In this document: positions 37,141 to 48,507 of the stretch, piece by piece
Position numbering within the stretch: position 1 is the first letter of the stretch
Layout of the letters: each line of letters opens with the position of its first letter
Source: Azomonas macrocytogenes
GTDB lineage: Bacteria > Pseudomonadota > Gammaproteobacteria > Pseudomonadales > Pseudomonadaceae
DNA: 64,000 nt
Direction: 5' to 3'
NCBI RefSeq assembly: GCF_014191985.1
Contig: NZ_JACHXI010000014.1
Location: 42,524-106,523, forward strand
Notes under the pieces: model-generated
The model's input: only the letters and a program-made list of their open reading frames with translations
Databases searched by the model: none
Told to the model about the DNA's origin: nothing
Program-made: the position numbers and the translations under genes

Positions 37141-37905
37141 TCAAATCCCTCCTTGCGATTGCAGTTCACCCGCTCCCTTGCCGACCGCCAGGCCCGCGCG
37201 TATGGCCTGGAGGGCGGCCTGGTAATAGGTCTGGCCTACATCGGACTGGGCGAAGGTCAGGTATTGCTCCAGTTCGGCATCGGACAGGTTGCGGTAGATG
37301 TGCAGCAGGGTGTTGTCCATGTCTGCGTCGATTTGCTGGATCAGACGCTGGCGCTGGCTATCCAGGAGGCTCAAGGCCTGCCCTCCAGACAACAGGCCGG
37401 GCATCATCTGGCTCAGGCTATCGGCTGCGACACCGGCCAGGGCCAGGCTGACTTCCGCACCGGCTGCGCTGGCTGGCAGGGCCTGGGCCAGATGACGAAT
37501 CAGCAGTTGGCGGTTACTGCCGGCCTCGATCCGTGGCAAGCCATTGGCATACTTGGCCAATTGCCCACGCTGCGAGGCATGCACTTCGGCGGCCACGATC
37601 TTGCGGCCCAGCACGGACTGGTAGAAGTCGAGCGCCGGGTGAGGGTTCTTCAGGTTCGAGCGCAGGGATGTCACTGCGCGGCTGTCGACGGCCTGTGGCG
37701 CGAAGCGTTGGCTGCTGTTTTGCTGCAGTACCTGAAACAGTGCCGTGGGAAGTGTGGCCTTGTAGCGTTGCTGGGCTTGTTCCAGGGCATCCTGGAAATT
37801 GGCCCGCTGGTCGCTCCAGCCGGCAGTTTCGTAGAGTTTCTGGTAGGTATCGGCAACGCTGGGGAACGCGAAGGTCAACAGTAGGCAAGCAAGGACGGCA
37901 CGCAT
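37141..37905 (-). CDS. DUF2059 exported protein
   Basis: A 254-residue protein with a signal peptide (MRAVLACLLLTFAFPSVA) and a helical body whose C-terminal part (LSDAELEQYLTFAQSDVGQTYYQA) fits DUF2059. The role is unknown. It converges on the ABC-transporter operon, its stop 21 bases from the end of the binding-protein gene. Confidence 0.72.
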   Translation of the reverse strand: MRAVLACLLLTFAFPSVADTYQKLYETAGWSDQRANFQDALEQAQQRYKATLPTALFQVLQQNSSQRFAPQAVDSRAVTSLRSNLKNPHPALDFYQSVLGRKIVAAEVHASQRGQLAKYANGLPRIEAGSNRQLLIRHLAQALPASAAGAEVSLALAGVAADSLSQMMPGLLSGGQALSLLDSQRQRLIQQIDADMDNTLLHIYRNLSDAELEQYLTFAQSDVGQTYYQAALQAIRAGLAVGKGAGELQSQGGI

Positions 37906-38156
37906 GGCTGCTCCTGAATAGCGGGCCAGACTATTCTTGACGGCCTTGGGCCTCTTGTCGAGCTATGCCGCTGCCATTGTTCGGGCTTGTTTGCCGGCTG
38001 CCGATCAACGACGAAACCGCTACGTGCCGTTCGCGTCCACTATTGGTGGTTGCGCAGCCTGCGGCGAGCCGAATTTTTACGAATTTCGTGTGTGGCCAGG
38101 TGAAAAGCCCTGCACCAGGCTCTAGACTTGCTTACCTCTTGGCGGAGTTTCGACCC

Positions 38157-38759
38157 GTGCCCTTCCAATCCATCATCGACGATCTGGCTGAGCACGGCTG
38201 GTCGTTGCAGGAACACTTTCTTTGCGACGACCTGGCCCATGCCCTGGCAACCGAATGCCGCAAGCGGGAAGCGCGTGGAGATCTGGCGCCGGCCGGGGTC
38301 GGACGAGCCGACGCGCTGGCCGTACGCGAAGGTATCCGGGGCGACTTCATCCAGTGGCTGGAGCTTGGCCAGTCGGCTGTCGGCGACCGCTATCTCGAAT
38401 CGATGGAGTCCTTGCGTCAGGCGTTGAACCGGGAATTTTTCCTCGGGCTGGATGAATTCGAGTGCCATTTCGCCTTCTATCCACCCGGTGCCTTCTACAA
38501 GCCCCATCTGGATCGCTTTCGCGACGATGACAGCCGCACTGTAACTGCCGTGGCTTATCTCAATCACGCCTGGCAGCCCGAGTACGGTGGCAGCATGCGC
38601 ATGTATCTGGAGAACGATGAAACCCTGGATATCCCACCGTTGAGCGGCAGTCTGGTGGTCTTCATGTCCGGCGACATGCTTCATGAGGTCCTGCCGACTA
38701 CCCAGGAGCGCCTGTCGCTTACCGGCTGGTTCCGTCGACGATCTGTGCAAGTACTCTAG
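38157..38759 (+). CDS. 2-oxoglutarate/Fe(II) oxygenase (prolyl-hydroxylase-like)
   Basis: A 200-residue P4H-type dioxygenase. Fe ligands are H117 and D119 (YKPHLDRF) and H176 (MLHEVLP), and R185 should bind 2-oxoglutarate. The start is placed at GTG 38157, with GGCGGAG 9 bases upstream; the open frame extends further but with no conserved sequence. The substrate is unknown; bacterial relatives include EF-Tu prolyl hydroxylase and PiuC-like enzymes. Confidence 0.84.
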   Translation: MPFQSIIDDLAEHGWSLQEHFLCDDLAHALATECRKREARGDLAPAGVGRADALAVREGIRGDFIQWLELGQSAVGDRYLESMESLRQALNREFFLGLDEFECHFAFYPPGAFYKPHLDRFRDDDSRTVTAVAYLNHAWQPEYGGSMRMYLENDETLDIPPLSGSLVVFMSGDMLHEVLPTTQERLSLTGWFRRRSVQVL

Positions 38760-38857
38760 CCCGGATGTAAATGCCGATAATTCGTTGACGCAAGCCGGGC
38801 GACTAACCACTCTTTCAGGGTCTTGTTGCGCCAAACCCATTCATGAAGGAGGTTCCT

Positions 38858-39283
38858 GTGGCGAGATTGCCGAGAATGATCGCTTTGTTTGCCCTGCTGG
38901 TCGCTGGCAACGCTTTAGCGCAGACGCTGGAGGTGGAACTCAGAGGCGTGCAGCACGAGCGTGGCAGTCTGCGGGTCGGGCTGTATGTCGATCCCAAAAC
39001 CTTCCGCAAGGAAGTCCAGGCCTTCCAGGTCAAGCAGGTATCAGCCAGGCCGGGGACGGTCAAGGTCGAGTTCTCCGATCTCAAGCCCGGAACCTATGCC
39101 ATCATGGCCTACCATGACGAGGATGGTAACGGCGAACTCAACCGCCGTCTCGGCATGTTCCCGACCGAAGGCTACGGGTTGTCGAAGAATCCCGAGATCA
39201 TCGGCCCGCCGACGTTCGAGGAAAGCGAATTCAGGGTGGGCAGTGAAGCCGTGACCCGGATCGGCATCGACATGCGCTATTGA
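38858..39283 (+). CDS. DUF2141 exported protein
   Basis: A 141-residue protein: signal peptide (MARLPRMIALFALLVAGNALA) and a single beta-sandwich DUF2141 domain (EVELRGVQHERGSLRVGLYVD, AYHDEDGNGELNRRLGMFPTEGYG). GTG 38858 is chosen because AAGGAGG lies 5 bases upstream; that site falls inside the longer frame from ATG 38843. The function is unknown. The gene ends overlapping the convergent small gene by 7 bases. Confidence 0.82.
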   Translation: MARLPRMIALFALLVAGNALAQTLEVELRGVQHERGSLRVGLYVDPKTFRKEVQAFQVKQVSARPGTVKVEFSDLKPGTYAIMAYHDEDGNGELNRRLGMFPTEGYGLSKNPEIIGPPTFEESEFRVGSEAVTRIGIDMRY

Positions 39284-39588
39284 TCCGGCATTTCTGCCAG
39301 ATCGCTTTTGTCATCATCCTCTGGCAGTTCCGGCAGGGCGCGCAGGGCTTGCTCATAACGCTCGCGGTCGAACGGACGCTGTTCGCGCATCATCTGGCGG
39401 ATTTCCCAGGCCAGGACCAGGGCCATCAAGCGCAAGGTATCTTCCCGTTCGTGGCCGACCAGGGTCAGTTTGTTGTAGACGGCCTGGGCCGTGGCTGGAT
39501 CCCCGGATTCCAGCTGGTTCTCGATGGCCTGGATCAAGGCCGCTTCGGCAAAGCCTTCATCCTCGTCCCGTTCGTCATGCTCTTGCAT
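39277..39588 (-). CDS. Acidic small protein, unknown function
   Basis: A 103-residue acidic protein (many Asp/Glu; MQEHDERDEDEGFAEAAL…) predicted to be helical, with TPR-like spacing (SGDPATAQAVYNKLTLVGHERED). No family is recognised. It has no signal or membrane segment and overlaps the DUF2141 gene tail-to-tail by 7 bases. Confidence 0.6.
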   Translation of the reverse strand: MQEHDERDEDEGFAEAALIQAIENQLESGDPATAQAVYNKLTLVGHEREDTLRLMALVLAWEIRQMMREQRPFDRERYEQALRALPELPEDDDKSDLAEMPDQ

Positions 39589-39707
39589 CTTTACTTTTCC
39601 CGAATCGGTGGCAGTCTGCCGTGTTGATTTCGTCCTGCCGAAGCTTCGGCTTGGCGGTTTTGCGAACGACAGCAGCGTAGCGTTTAGTTAGAGGCAGTAA
39701 TCGATAA

Positions 39708-40685
39708 ATGATCATTTATTACCGGATCGACGACAAAGTCTTGCAGCGACAGGTCGCCGACAACCTGCAAAGCCTGCCGCCAAAAGTGCTGTGGATCGAT
39801 ATGTTACAGCCGAGCCAGGAAGAGGAGCGCTTCGTCGAGGCAGCCCTCGGTGTGGATATTCCGACGCGCGAGGAAATGACTGAAATCGAGGACTCATCGC
39901 GTTTCTATGAGAACGACGGCACGCTGTATATGACGCCGGTCGTGGTCAGCGGCATTGGCGAACAGCGGCCCGAAGTCAACGATGTGTTCTTCGTGTTCAA
40001 CAAGGATCGCCTGGTCACTGTGCGCTATACGGAAACTTCGACCTTCCGTACTTTCCCCGGCAAGATCGCTCGTCAGCCGGAGCGACATCGGACCTGCGAC
40101 ATGATTCTTGCCTCGCTGATAGATGGCTTTGTCGATCGCATCGCCGACGTGCTGGAGGATCTGCAAGCGCAACTCGATGGCCTGTCCCGGCAGATTTTCG
40201 GTAACGCAGCGGTGCAGGCCAAGCAGGAAAAAGCCGATATGCAGCAAGTGATCAAATACCTGGGGCGACATAATTCACTGCTGGCCAAGCTGGACGACAG
40301 CCTGCTCAGTTTCTCCCGGTTGATTACCTACTTGCGCCAAGGTGCCCGCGACCGGATCAGCGAGCCGGCACGCAACTGGTTGAAGGCCGTGGAGCGTGAC
40401 TTGCGCTCGCTTGGCGAATACCAGGCCAAGATGTCCGGGCAGATCACCTTCCTGCTCGATGCTACCCTGGGGCTGATCAATATCGAGCAGAACAGCATTA
40501 TCAAGGTGTTCTCCATTGCCGCCGTACTGTTCCTGCCGCCGACCCTGGTCGGTACGGTATATGGCATGAACTTCAAGATCATGCCGGAGCTGGACTGGAG
40601 TTTCGGCTACCCATTGGCGCTGGGAATGATGGTGTTTTCGGCGCTGCTTTCCTACGTCTTGTTCAAGTACAAGGACTGGTTATAG
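39708..40685 (+). CDS. corA: Magnesium/cobalt transporter CorA
   Basis: A 325-residue divalent-cation channel with a large cytosolic domain and two C-terminal helices; the pore signature YGMNF sits at the end of the first helix (VLFLPPTLVGTVYGMNF). It carries Mg2+ and Co2+ inward. It is the gene before argH, as in P. aeruginosa, and the two genes converge on a shared hairpin. Confidence 0.94.
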   Translation: MIIYYRIDDKVLQRQVADNLQSLPPKVLWIDMLQPSQEEERFVEAALGVDIPTREEMTEIEDSSRFYENDGTLYMTPVVVSGIGEQRPEVNDVFFVFNKDRLVTVRYTETSTFRTFPGKIARQPERHRTCDMILASLIDGFVDRIADVLEDLQAQLDGLSRQIFGNAAVQAKQEKADMQQVIKYLGRHNSLLAKLDDSLLSFSRLITYLRQGARDRISEPARNWLKAVERDLRSLGEYQAKMSGQITFLLDATLGLINIEQNSIIKVFSIAAVLFLPPTLVGTVYGMNFKIMPELDWSFGYPLALGMMVFSALLSYVLFKYKDWL

Positions 40686-40700
40686 GGTATTCAATGGACA

Positions 40701-40752
40701 GCACGGGTGGCGGCTGGAGAAGAAGCACTTTTCGTCCAGTTTCCACCCGTGC
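40701..40752. terminator. Shared hairpin between convergent corA and argH
   Basis: GCACGGGTGG (40701-40710) pairs with CCACCCGTGC (40743-40752), and an inner CTGGA/TCCAG stem nests inside. It lies 15 bases after the corA stop and 13 bases beyond the argH stop, so it can serve both genes. Confidence 0.7.
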
Positions 40753-40765
40753 AAGCCTTTAGTCT

Positions 40766-42172
<1,407 letters not shown>

Positions 42173-42510
42173 GAATGCGCTCGCTTGAATCGTGCGTGGC
42201 TACGGAAGGGTGCGAATGATAGCAGGCTCGCTACGTTCGGAGTCGTGCCAGGGAAAAGTCGTGAGCTGCTCGCCAGCATGGTTCGCAGCACCGCATTACT
42301 GCTGCCGGATACCCTGAAAAACAGGCGTGTGGATGCGGAATTAGTTCTGTTTCGTTCCGTCAAATTATTGAACATGGCTCAATCTGACGGTGCGATCAGT
42401 GGCACTTTTCGGTTCGCTGCCGAGTCTGACCCTGGAACGGTGATCAAAGATCACCACTCAATTGTGCTTTCGCCGCTGACGGCGAAGCAAGCGCAGGAAG
42501 CCGGATACCT
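42173..42510. other. argH-algR spacer lacking algZ
   Basis: A 338-base spacer. In P. aeruginosa the sensor gene algZ (fimS), about 1 kb, stands here before algR; nothing resembling a kinase core is present on either strand. A dyad at 42357-42390 (CCGTCA…TGACGG with an inner ATTGA/TCAAT) may be a control site for algR. Confidence 0.6.
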
Positions 42511-43254
42511 ATGAATGTCCTGATTGTCGATGACGAACCTCTGGCCCGCGAGCGCCTCAGCCGACTGGTAGGTGAGCTCGACGGTTATCGTTCTCTGGAG
42601 CCCGCTGCCAGCAACGGTGAAGAAGCGCTCGATCTGATCGATGAAATGCACCCGGATATCGTCTTGCTGGATATCTGCATGCCTGGCCTCGATGGATTAC
42701 AGGTGGCGGCCAGACTTTGCGAGCGCGACACGTCGCCGGCAGTGGTGTTCTGTACCGCAGGCGATGAATTCGCCCTGGAAGCTTTCCAGGAAAGTGCGGT
42801 TGGCTATGTGGTCAAACCAGTGCGCAAGGAAAACCTGCAGGAAGCGCTCAAGAACGCCGAGCGGCCCAACCGGATGCAACTGGCCGCGCTGACCCGTCCG
42901 ACTGCTATCGCCGGCAATGGTCCGCGTACCCATATAAGTGCCCGTACCCGCAAGGGTATCGAGCTGATACCGCTGGATAAGGTGCTGTATTTCATTGCCG
43001 ACCACAAATACGTCACTCTGCGCCACGAAGGTGGCGAGGTTCTGCTGGATGAACCGCTCAAGGCACTGGAAGATGAATTTGGCGACCGGTTCTTCCGCAT
43101 TCATCGCAACGCGCTGGTGGTTCGCGACCGAATCGAGCGACTGCAACGCACTCCGCTTGGGCATTTCCAGCTCTATCTCAGAGGGCTGGAAGAGGGGCTC
43201 ACGGTAAGTCGCCGCCATGTGCCGGGAGTGCGCAAGCTGATGCAGAATCTTTGA
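42511..43254 (+). CDS. algR: Alginate/cyst response regulator AlgR (LytTR family)
   Basis: The 247-residue regulator has a receiver (phospho-Asp 54 in VLLDICMPGLDG) and a LytTR DNA-binding domain (ISARTRKGIELIPLDKVLYFIADHKYVTLR, given here in family terms, and FRIHRNALV). It controls alginate and, in Azotobacter, encystment. The usual AlgZ partner gene is absent upstream, and the residue after D54-I is Cys rather than the common Arg. hemC follows 183 bases on. Confidence 0.95.
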   Translation: MNVLIVDDEPLARERLSRLVGELDGYRSLEPAASNGEEALDLIDEMHPDIVLLDICMPGLDGLQVAARLCERDTSPAVVFCTAGDEFALEAFQESAVGYVVKPVRKENLQEALKNAERPNRMQLAALTRPTAIAGNGPRTHISARTRKGIELIPLDKVLYFIADHKYVTLRHEGGEVLLDEPLKALEDEFGDRFFRIHRNALVVRDRIERLQRTPLGHFQLYLRGLEEGLTVSRRHVPGVRKLMQNL

Positions 43255-43437
43255 CTGCGCTGGAACGACTGCACCCTTGAATCCTTACCCTGTTCGCGGC
43301 TCCAGCCAATAGTGGCGCATTGATTCCGACCGTAGGGGCTGCTTTGACGCGTAGCTGTTACCTTTCCTCGATCCTGCCAATCCGCCCAGGCAAGACCCTG
43401 CTATCATGCGCGGCAATTCAGCTCCCGGAATTCTCCT

Positions 43438-44379
43438 ATGACCTGCGAGATTCGTATCGCTACCCGCAAAAGTGCCCTGGCTCTTTGGCAGGCGGAATAT
43501 GTCAAGGCGCGTCTGGAAGCGACTCATGCAGGGCTTGTGGTGACTCTGGTGCCGATGGTCAGCCGTGGCGACAAGTTGCTTGATGCGCCGCTGGCGAAGA
43601 TTGGCGGCAAGGGGCTGTTCGTCAAGGAACTGGAGACGGCCCTGCTGGAAAACGAAGCCGATATCGCGGTGCATTCCATGAAGGATGTACCCATGGAATT
43701 TCCGGCAGGACTCGGTCTTTACTGCATCTGCGAGCGCGAAGATCCGCGCGATGCCTTTGTGTCCAATCAGCATGCCAGTCTTGCTGCCTTGCCCCCCGGC
43801 AGTGTGATTGGCACATCCAGTCTCCGTCGCCAGGCTCAACTGTTGGCCCGGCGACCGGATCTGCAGATTCGTTTCCTGCGCGGCAACGTGAACACCCGCC
43901 TGGCTAAACTGGATGCCGGTGAATACGATGCCATCATCCTGGCCGCAGCCGGTCTGATTCGCCTGGGGTTTGCCGATCGCATCCGCTCCAGCGTCGCGGT
44001 AGAAGACAGCTTGCCGGCTGGTGGTCAAGGTGCGGTAGGTATTGAATGCCGGAGTGCCGATACCTCGATTCACGCTCTGCTGGCTCCTTTGAACGATCCC
44101 CGGACAGCACTGCGGGTAACCGCCGAACGCGCGTTGAACAAACGTCTGAACGGTGGCTGTCAGGTACCCATCGCTTGCTATGCCGAACTGGAGGGTGATC
44201 AGCTCTGGCTGCGTGGACTGGTCGGCGAACCGAATGGCAGTCTTCTCCTGCGTGCCGAGCGGCGCGCTCCAGCTGCGGATGCCGAAGCCTTGGGGATTCT
44301 CGTGGCTGAAGAACTGCTGGCCAAGGGGGCCGGAAAAATCCTCGAATCCGTTTATAGTGCCACCGGAGCCGGTGAATGA
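43438..44379 (+). CDS. hemC: Hydroxymethylbilane synthase
   Basis: A 313-residue enzyme polymerising four porphobilinogens to hydroxymethylbilane in tetrapyrrole synthesis. [19 protein letters not shown] and the cofactor-attaching Cys about residue 241 ([11 protein letters not shown]) are intact. Its stop overlaps the hemD start by 4 bases (ATGA). Confidence 0.97.
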   Translation: MTCEIRIATRKSALALWQAEYVKARLEATHAGLVVTLVPMVSRGDKLLDAPLAKIGGKGLFVKELETALLENEADIAVHSMKDVPMEFPAGLGLYCICEREDPRDAFVSNQHASLAALPPGSVIGTSSLRRQAQLLARRPDLQIRFLRGNVNTRLAKLDAGEYDAIILAAAGLIRLGFADRIRSSVAVEDSLPAGGQGAVGIECRSADTSIHALLAPLNDPRTALRVTAERALNKRLNGGCQVPIACYAELEGDQLWLRGLVGEPNGSLLLRAERRAPAADAEALGILVAEELLAKGAGKILESVYSATGAGE

Positions 44380-45149
44380 CCGGTTGGCGCCTCCTGCTGA
44401 CGCGTCCGGCCGATGAATGCAAAGTGCTGGCCGGCATGCTTGCCGAGCAAGGTATACATAGCAGTAGCCTGCCCCTGCTGGCCATCGAGCCGCTGGTGGA
44501 AACACCGGAGCAGCGAAGCCTGATCATGGAGCTGGATCGCTATCCCGCGGTGATTGCCATCAGCAAGCCGGCGGCAAGATTGGGCCTGGAGCTGCTGGAT
44601 CGCTACTGGCCGCAGCCGCCATACCGTCAGGTCTGGTTCACGCCAGGTTCGGCCAGTGGCGCGATCCTGGCCGACTATGGACTCGCTGTCTGCTGGCCGG
44701 AAGATGGCGACGACAGTGAATCCCTGCTCGAAATGCCGCATTTGGCGGAAGCGCTGGCCCAACCGGACCCGCGTGTGTTACTGATTAAGGGCGAGGGCGG
44801 GCGTGAGTTGCTTGCCGATACCTTGCGGGCACGTGGCGTTCAGGTCGATACCCTGATCCTGTACCGCCGCCGCCTACCCGAATACCCTTCGGACATACTC
44901 TTGCAGACCATCCAGGCCGAGCGCTTGAATGGCCTGGCAATTAGCAGTGGTCAAGGCTTGCAGTACCTACAAGAGCTGGCGGCCAGTACTTGGCCGGTTT
45001 TGAATCGACTGACCTTTTTCGTACCCAGCTCCCGCGTCGCCGACATGGCGCGCCAGAAGGGAGTAGGGAATGTTGTGGCCTGTCGCGGTGCCGGAACTCC
45101 GGCCTTGCTAGCGGCGTTGCGGGAAACTCCCGTACCAGCCGTTTCCTGA
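44376..45149 (+). CDS. hemD: Uroporphyrinogen-III synthase
   Basis: A 257-residue enzyme that closes hydroxymethylbilane with D-ring inversion. The family is poorly conserved, but [22 protein letters not shown]-like [14 protein letters not shown], and the two-lobed layout fit, and the position directly overlapping hemC settles the call. hemX follows 16 bases later. Confidence 0.92.
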   Translation: MTGWRLLLTRPADECKVLAGMLAEQGIHSSSLPLLAIEPLVETPEQRSLIMELDRYPAVIAISKPAARLGLELLDRYWPQPPYRQVWFTPGSASGAILADYGLAVCWPEDGDDSESLLEMPHLAEALAQPDPRVLLIKGEGGRELLADTLRARGVQVDTLILYRRRLPEYPSDILLQTIQAERLNGLAISSGQGLQYLQELAASTWPVLNRLTFFVPSSRVADMARQKGVGNVVACRGAGTPALLAALRETPVPAVS

Positions 45150-45165
45150 TGCAAAGGATGGAAAC

Positions 45166-46428
45166 ATGAGCGAAGCAGACACTCAAAATAAACTGCAGAA
45201 AGACCCAGCGGTCGGCAACCCCGCGCCACCGCCACCGCCGCTGCGAAACAGCAAGGGCAGGCCGTCTTCGAACGGTTCCAATGGAGGCCCTGGCCATTCC
45301 GGTAGTGGCGGCAAAGTCTTGGCCTCGCTGGCGATTCTGATTGGGCTGGCCGGTGCCGGAGCGGCTGGATACACCTTCTGGCTGCAACAGGGGCAACTCA
45401 AGCGCATCAATGCGCAGCAGGAGCAGATCCAGAAACTGCAGGGGATTTCCCAACAGGCTCAGCAATTGGCCAGCCAGGAACGCCAACTGACCTCGCGCCT
45501 GGATCGCTTCCCGTCGGTCGAGGAACTCGATGAGCGTCGCCGCCTGCTGGCCACGCTGCAGAGCGAGCAGCAGCGGCTTTCCACCCGTGTGGAGCGTGTC
45601 CTGGGGGCGAGTCGTGAAGACTGGCGCCTGGCCGAGGCCGAGCATCTGTTGCGTATGGCCATGCTGCGACTGTCGGCCATGCAGGATGTGAAAAGCGCCA
45701 TCGCCTTGCTCAACGAATCCGACCTGATCCTGCAGAAACAGGACGACCCAGGTGCCTACGCTGCACGCGAAAAGCTGATGGATAGCCTGGAAGCTCTGCG
45801 CAGCCTGCCGAACCTGGACCGCACTGGATTGTTCCTGCAACTGGGCGCGCTGCGCGGCCTGAGCAGCCAGCTGACGGCCATGGCTCCGCAATTCCACCTG
45901 ACCGAGGCCAAGGCCGAACCGGCGGACGAAACCCGCTGGCAGCATTGGCTGAACGAAGTGGCCCGCTACGTGCGTATCGATCTCGACGCGGTGAATAACG
46001 TCAAACCCTTGCTGGCGGGACAGAGCCTGGGTCAAGTACGCCTTGCCCTGGCGCTGGCGATCGAGCAGGCGCAGTGGGCCGTACTCAACGGCAATACAGA
46101 AGTCTATCAGCAATCCCTGGGCCAGGCCCATGCGCTGCTAGCGGATTATTTCAATGCCGACGACCTGGAGAGCAAAGCGCTTGCCGAGCGTATCCAGGCG
46201 TTATCCGAGCGCCAGATTACTGCCACGATGCCCGACCTGACGCCTTCGCTGCGAGCACTCGAAGCCTATATCGCCGAGCGCGAGAAAGCTGCCAAGGGTG
46301 TGAAGCCGGAAGAAGGTGAGAAGAAACCCAAAGCGCCAGTAACGTCATCGACCCGGGAAAGCAGGCAGGACAAACAAGTCGCCAGGATGCCCAAGCAGGC
46401 TCTGCTAAAAGAGGGTGCACGGACATGA
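45166..46428 (+). CDS. hemX: HemX-type membrane protein
   Basis: A 420-residue inner-membrane protein: a Pro/Gly/Ser-rich cytosolic N-terminus (PAPPPPPLRNSKGR), one helix about residues 49-69 (VLASLAILIGLAGAGAAGYTF, in part) and a long periplasmic helical/coiled-coil domain. Often annotated as a uroporphyrin-III methyltransferase, but it has no SAM-binding motif, so a structural or regulatory role in heme synthesis is likelier. It overlaps hemY by 4 bases. Confidence 0.88.
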   Translation: MSEADTQNKLQKDPAVGNPAPPPPPLRNSKGRPSSNGSNGGPGHSGSGGKVLASLAILIGLAGAGAAGYTFWLQQGQLKRINAQQEQIQKLQGISQQAQQLASQERQLTSRLDRFPSVEELDERRRLLATLQSEQQRLSTRVERVLGASREDWRLAEAEHLLRMAMLRLSAMQDVKSAIALLNESDLILQKQDDPGAYAAREKLMDSLEALRSLPNLDRTGLFLQLGALRGLSSQLTAMAPQFHLTEAKAEPADETRWQHWLNEVARYVRIDLDAVNNVKPLLAGQSLGQVRLALALAIEQAQWAVLNGNTEVYQQSLGQAHALLADYFNADDLESKALAERIQALSERQITATMPDLTPSLRALEAYIAEREKAAKGVKPEEGEKKPKAPVTSSTRESRQDKQVARMPKQALLKEGART

Positions 46429-47645
46429 AGCGCCTGGCGTTCTACCTGATCCTTCTCGTCGCCATTGCAGCCGGTCTCGTCTGGGCGCTCATGCGCAGTC
46501 CCGGTTATGTTCTGCTGACCTACGATCACTTCCGCTACGAATCGACCCTGTGGATATTCGTCGGGTTACTCTTCGCGCTCTGGCTGATCATGGTACTAGT
46601 GCGTCGCTCGCTGGGGTTGATGCTGTTTTCGAGCTCGTTCTTCAACCCCTGGTCGCGCCGTTTTCGCGAACGGCGGCTGGTGAAGGCTTCGCTTCACGGT
46701 CAGCGCGAGCTTGCCGAAGGGCGTTGGGATCGTGCATTGGGCCATTTGCGTGTGGCTGCCGATTACGACCAGCGGCCTCTGGTACATTACCTCGGAGCGG
46801 CCCGTGCGGCCAACGAAATGCGTCAATACGAGCAATGCGACGAATTGCTGGTCAAGGCTCTGAAGCGTGAGCCCGCCGCGACCCTGGCCGTCGGCCTGAG
46901 CAAGGCTCAATTGCTGATGGAGCGGGGCGACCACAGCGAGGCGCGCAAGACCCTGGATGATCTGCATCTGCAATTTCCACGACAGTCACAGGTCATGCTG
47001 CTGTTGCAGCAATTGCATGTCCAGTTGAAGGAGTGGGGGCCGCTTTGCCATCTGTTACCTGATCTACGCAAGCAACGCATTCTGCCGAGCGCCCGGCAGG
47101 ACGAACTGGAGCGTCTGGCCTGGACTGCGGAACTGGAGCGGACTGCGCATGAGCCCGCTGATCGCGAGGAAGTGCTGCGCAAATTGCAGCAACGCTGGCA
47201 GGACATGCCTTCCTCCTTGCGCGGTGAAACGCTCCTGATTGCATCCTATGCCAATGGCCTCTACGTGCTGGGTGCCGAGGAAAAGGCTCGGGAGCTGCTA
47301 TACGAGTCCATTCGACGCCACTACGAACCGGTCCTGGTCGACCTGTTCGGACGTGTCAAGGGCATCGATCCAGCCCAGCAACAGGCTCAGGCCGAGGGCT
47401 GGTTGAAGACTCATGCGGACGATCCCGTACTGCTGTTGGCCCTCGGGCGCTTGAGTCTACGCAATGGGCAACTGGACAAGGCCCGCGATTATTTCGAGCA
47501 AAGCCTGCGTATTACCCATCGTCCCGAGACTTGCATTGAGCTGGCTTGCCTGTTCGCGCGGCAGGGCGATATCGAACGCAGCAACAAATTGTTCCAAGAA
47601 AGCCTCGAACCGGCAGATCGGAGCCTGCCTGCTCCTGTGCGGTAA
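46425..47645 (+). CDS. hemY: HemY TPR protein of heme biosynthesis
   Basis: A 406-residue protein with two N-terminal membrane helices (LAFYLILLVAIAAGLVWALM; LWIFVGLLFALWLIMVLV) and a C-terminal TPR superhelix (ELAEGRWDRALGHLRVAADYD, LARQG-like FARQGDIERSNKLFQESL). It is the gamma-proteobacterial HemY, not the Bacillus oxidase of that name. Start overlaps hemX; a hairpin follows the stop. Confidence 0.92.
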   Translation: MKRLAFYLILLVAIAAGLVWALMRSPGYVLLTYDHFRYESTLWIFVGLLFALWLIMVLVRRSLGLMLFSSSFFNPWSRRFRERRLVKASLHGQRELAEGRWDRALGHLRVAADYDQRPLVHYLGAARAANEMRQYEQCDELLVKALKREPAATLAVGLSKAQLLMERGDHSEARKTLDDLHLQFPRQSQVMLLLQQLHVQLKEWGPLCHLLPDLRKQRILPSARQDELERLAWTAELERTAHEPADREEVLRKLQQRWQDMPSSLRGETLLIASYANGLYVLGAEEKARELLYESIRRHYEPVLVDLFGRVKGIDPAQQQAQAEGWLKTHADDPVLLLALGRLSLRNGQLDKARDYFEQSLRITHRPETCIELACLFARQGDIERSNKLFQESLEPADRSLPAPVR

Positions 47646-47650
47646 AGAAT

Positions 47651-47692
47651 CCGAGGCCGTCATGTCGTCCAGTTTGGACACGGCGGCCTCGG
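47651..47692. terminator. Hairpin after hemY
   Basis: CCGAGGCCG (47651-47659) pairs perfectly with CGGCCTCGG (47684-47692), with a nested GTCC/GGAC stem, 5 bases after the hemY stop. A short T-run lies only further on, so it may be an attenuated terminator for the hemCDXY operon before dsbB. Confidence 0.6.
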
Positions 47693-47768
47693 TGTGGCGT
47701 ACCCGGTTCTTGCCAGGTTTTTCCGCTTTCTCTACCGTAGCGATTTTTCGTGCCAATGCGGAGCTTTC

Positions 47769-48260
47769 ATGAGCCTGGGCAGCCCTCGTTCGATTTTCCT
47801 TATCGCTTTCCTTGGATGTGCGCTGAGCATGGCCGCGGCTCTTTATCTCGAGCACGTCGTCGGCCTTGCGCCATGCCCTCTGTGTATCGTCCAGCGTGTC
47901 TGTGTGATCGGCGCCGGCCTGATCTGCCTGCTGGGGGCTATCCAGAATCCGGCACGTACCGGTCGCCGGGTGTATTCGACCCTGGCCTTACTCTTTGCCC
48001 TGCTCGGTAGTATTGCCGCGTTGCGGCAGATCTGGCTGCAGGGCATCCCGCCGGAAGAGTTGCCGAGCTGTCTGCCCAGTCTGGAATACATGCTGGAAGC
48101 ACTGCCGTTCCAGGAAATCATCCGCCTTGTTCTGCATGGCACCGCCGACTGCGCCGATGTCGGCTGGAGCTTTCTGGGGTTGACGCTGCCTGAATGGTGC
48201 CTGATCTTTTTCATCGGCTTGATCACACTGGGCAGTTGGCAGTTTTCCCGGACCGATTGA
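47769..48260 (+). CDS. dsbB: Disulfide bond formation protein DsbB
   Basis: A 163-residue four-helix quinone reductase that reoxidises DsbA. Both periplasmic Cys pairs are present: CPLC at 36/39 and the C101…C128 pair. ATG 47769 follows GCGGAGC. It follows the heme operon, as in Pseudomonas. The 247 bases to algQ contain an open frame of 61 codons (48307-48492) with no recognisable product. Confidence 0.94.
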   Translation: MSLGSPRSIFLIAFLGCALSMAAALYLEHVVGLAPCPLCIVQRVCVIGAGLICLLGAIQNPARTGRRVYSTLALLFALLGSIAALRQIWLQGIPPEELPSCLPSLEYMLEALPFQEIIRLVLHGTADCADVGWSFLGLTLPEWCLIFFIGLITLGSWQFSRTD

Positions 48261-48507
48261 ACCTGCTGCGGACTCCCGTTGCGCTTTTGCGGTCAGTGGA
48301 TAGCCGGTGCTGCGGCATCCTGTCTTTACCGCTGGGGAAATTGTCATCAATATCAGGTTGCCGCTGCCGCTCAGGCAGAATAGCCTGACCCAATGGCGTC
48401 CATGGAGTGTCAGCGTCGCTTCTCATCAAGGCTTATGTCTGTACGACGACGGGAAAACCATCTCGGAAGGATTTGCTGAAACCAATAATTAGGGAGGTGA
48501 TGTCATC

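Noticed and set aside
47457..47855. Minus-strand frame with KAEKPGKNRV, resembling a GGDEF-domain end
   Set aside because: The match is only a few residues, it overlaps hemY and dsbB ends, and no upstream part of such a gene exists.
48307..48492. Plus-strand 61-codon frame between dsbB and algQ
   Set aside because: GTG start without a ribosome site and no recognisable family; it is more likely chance.
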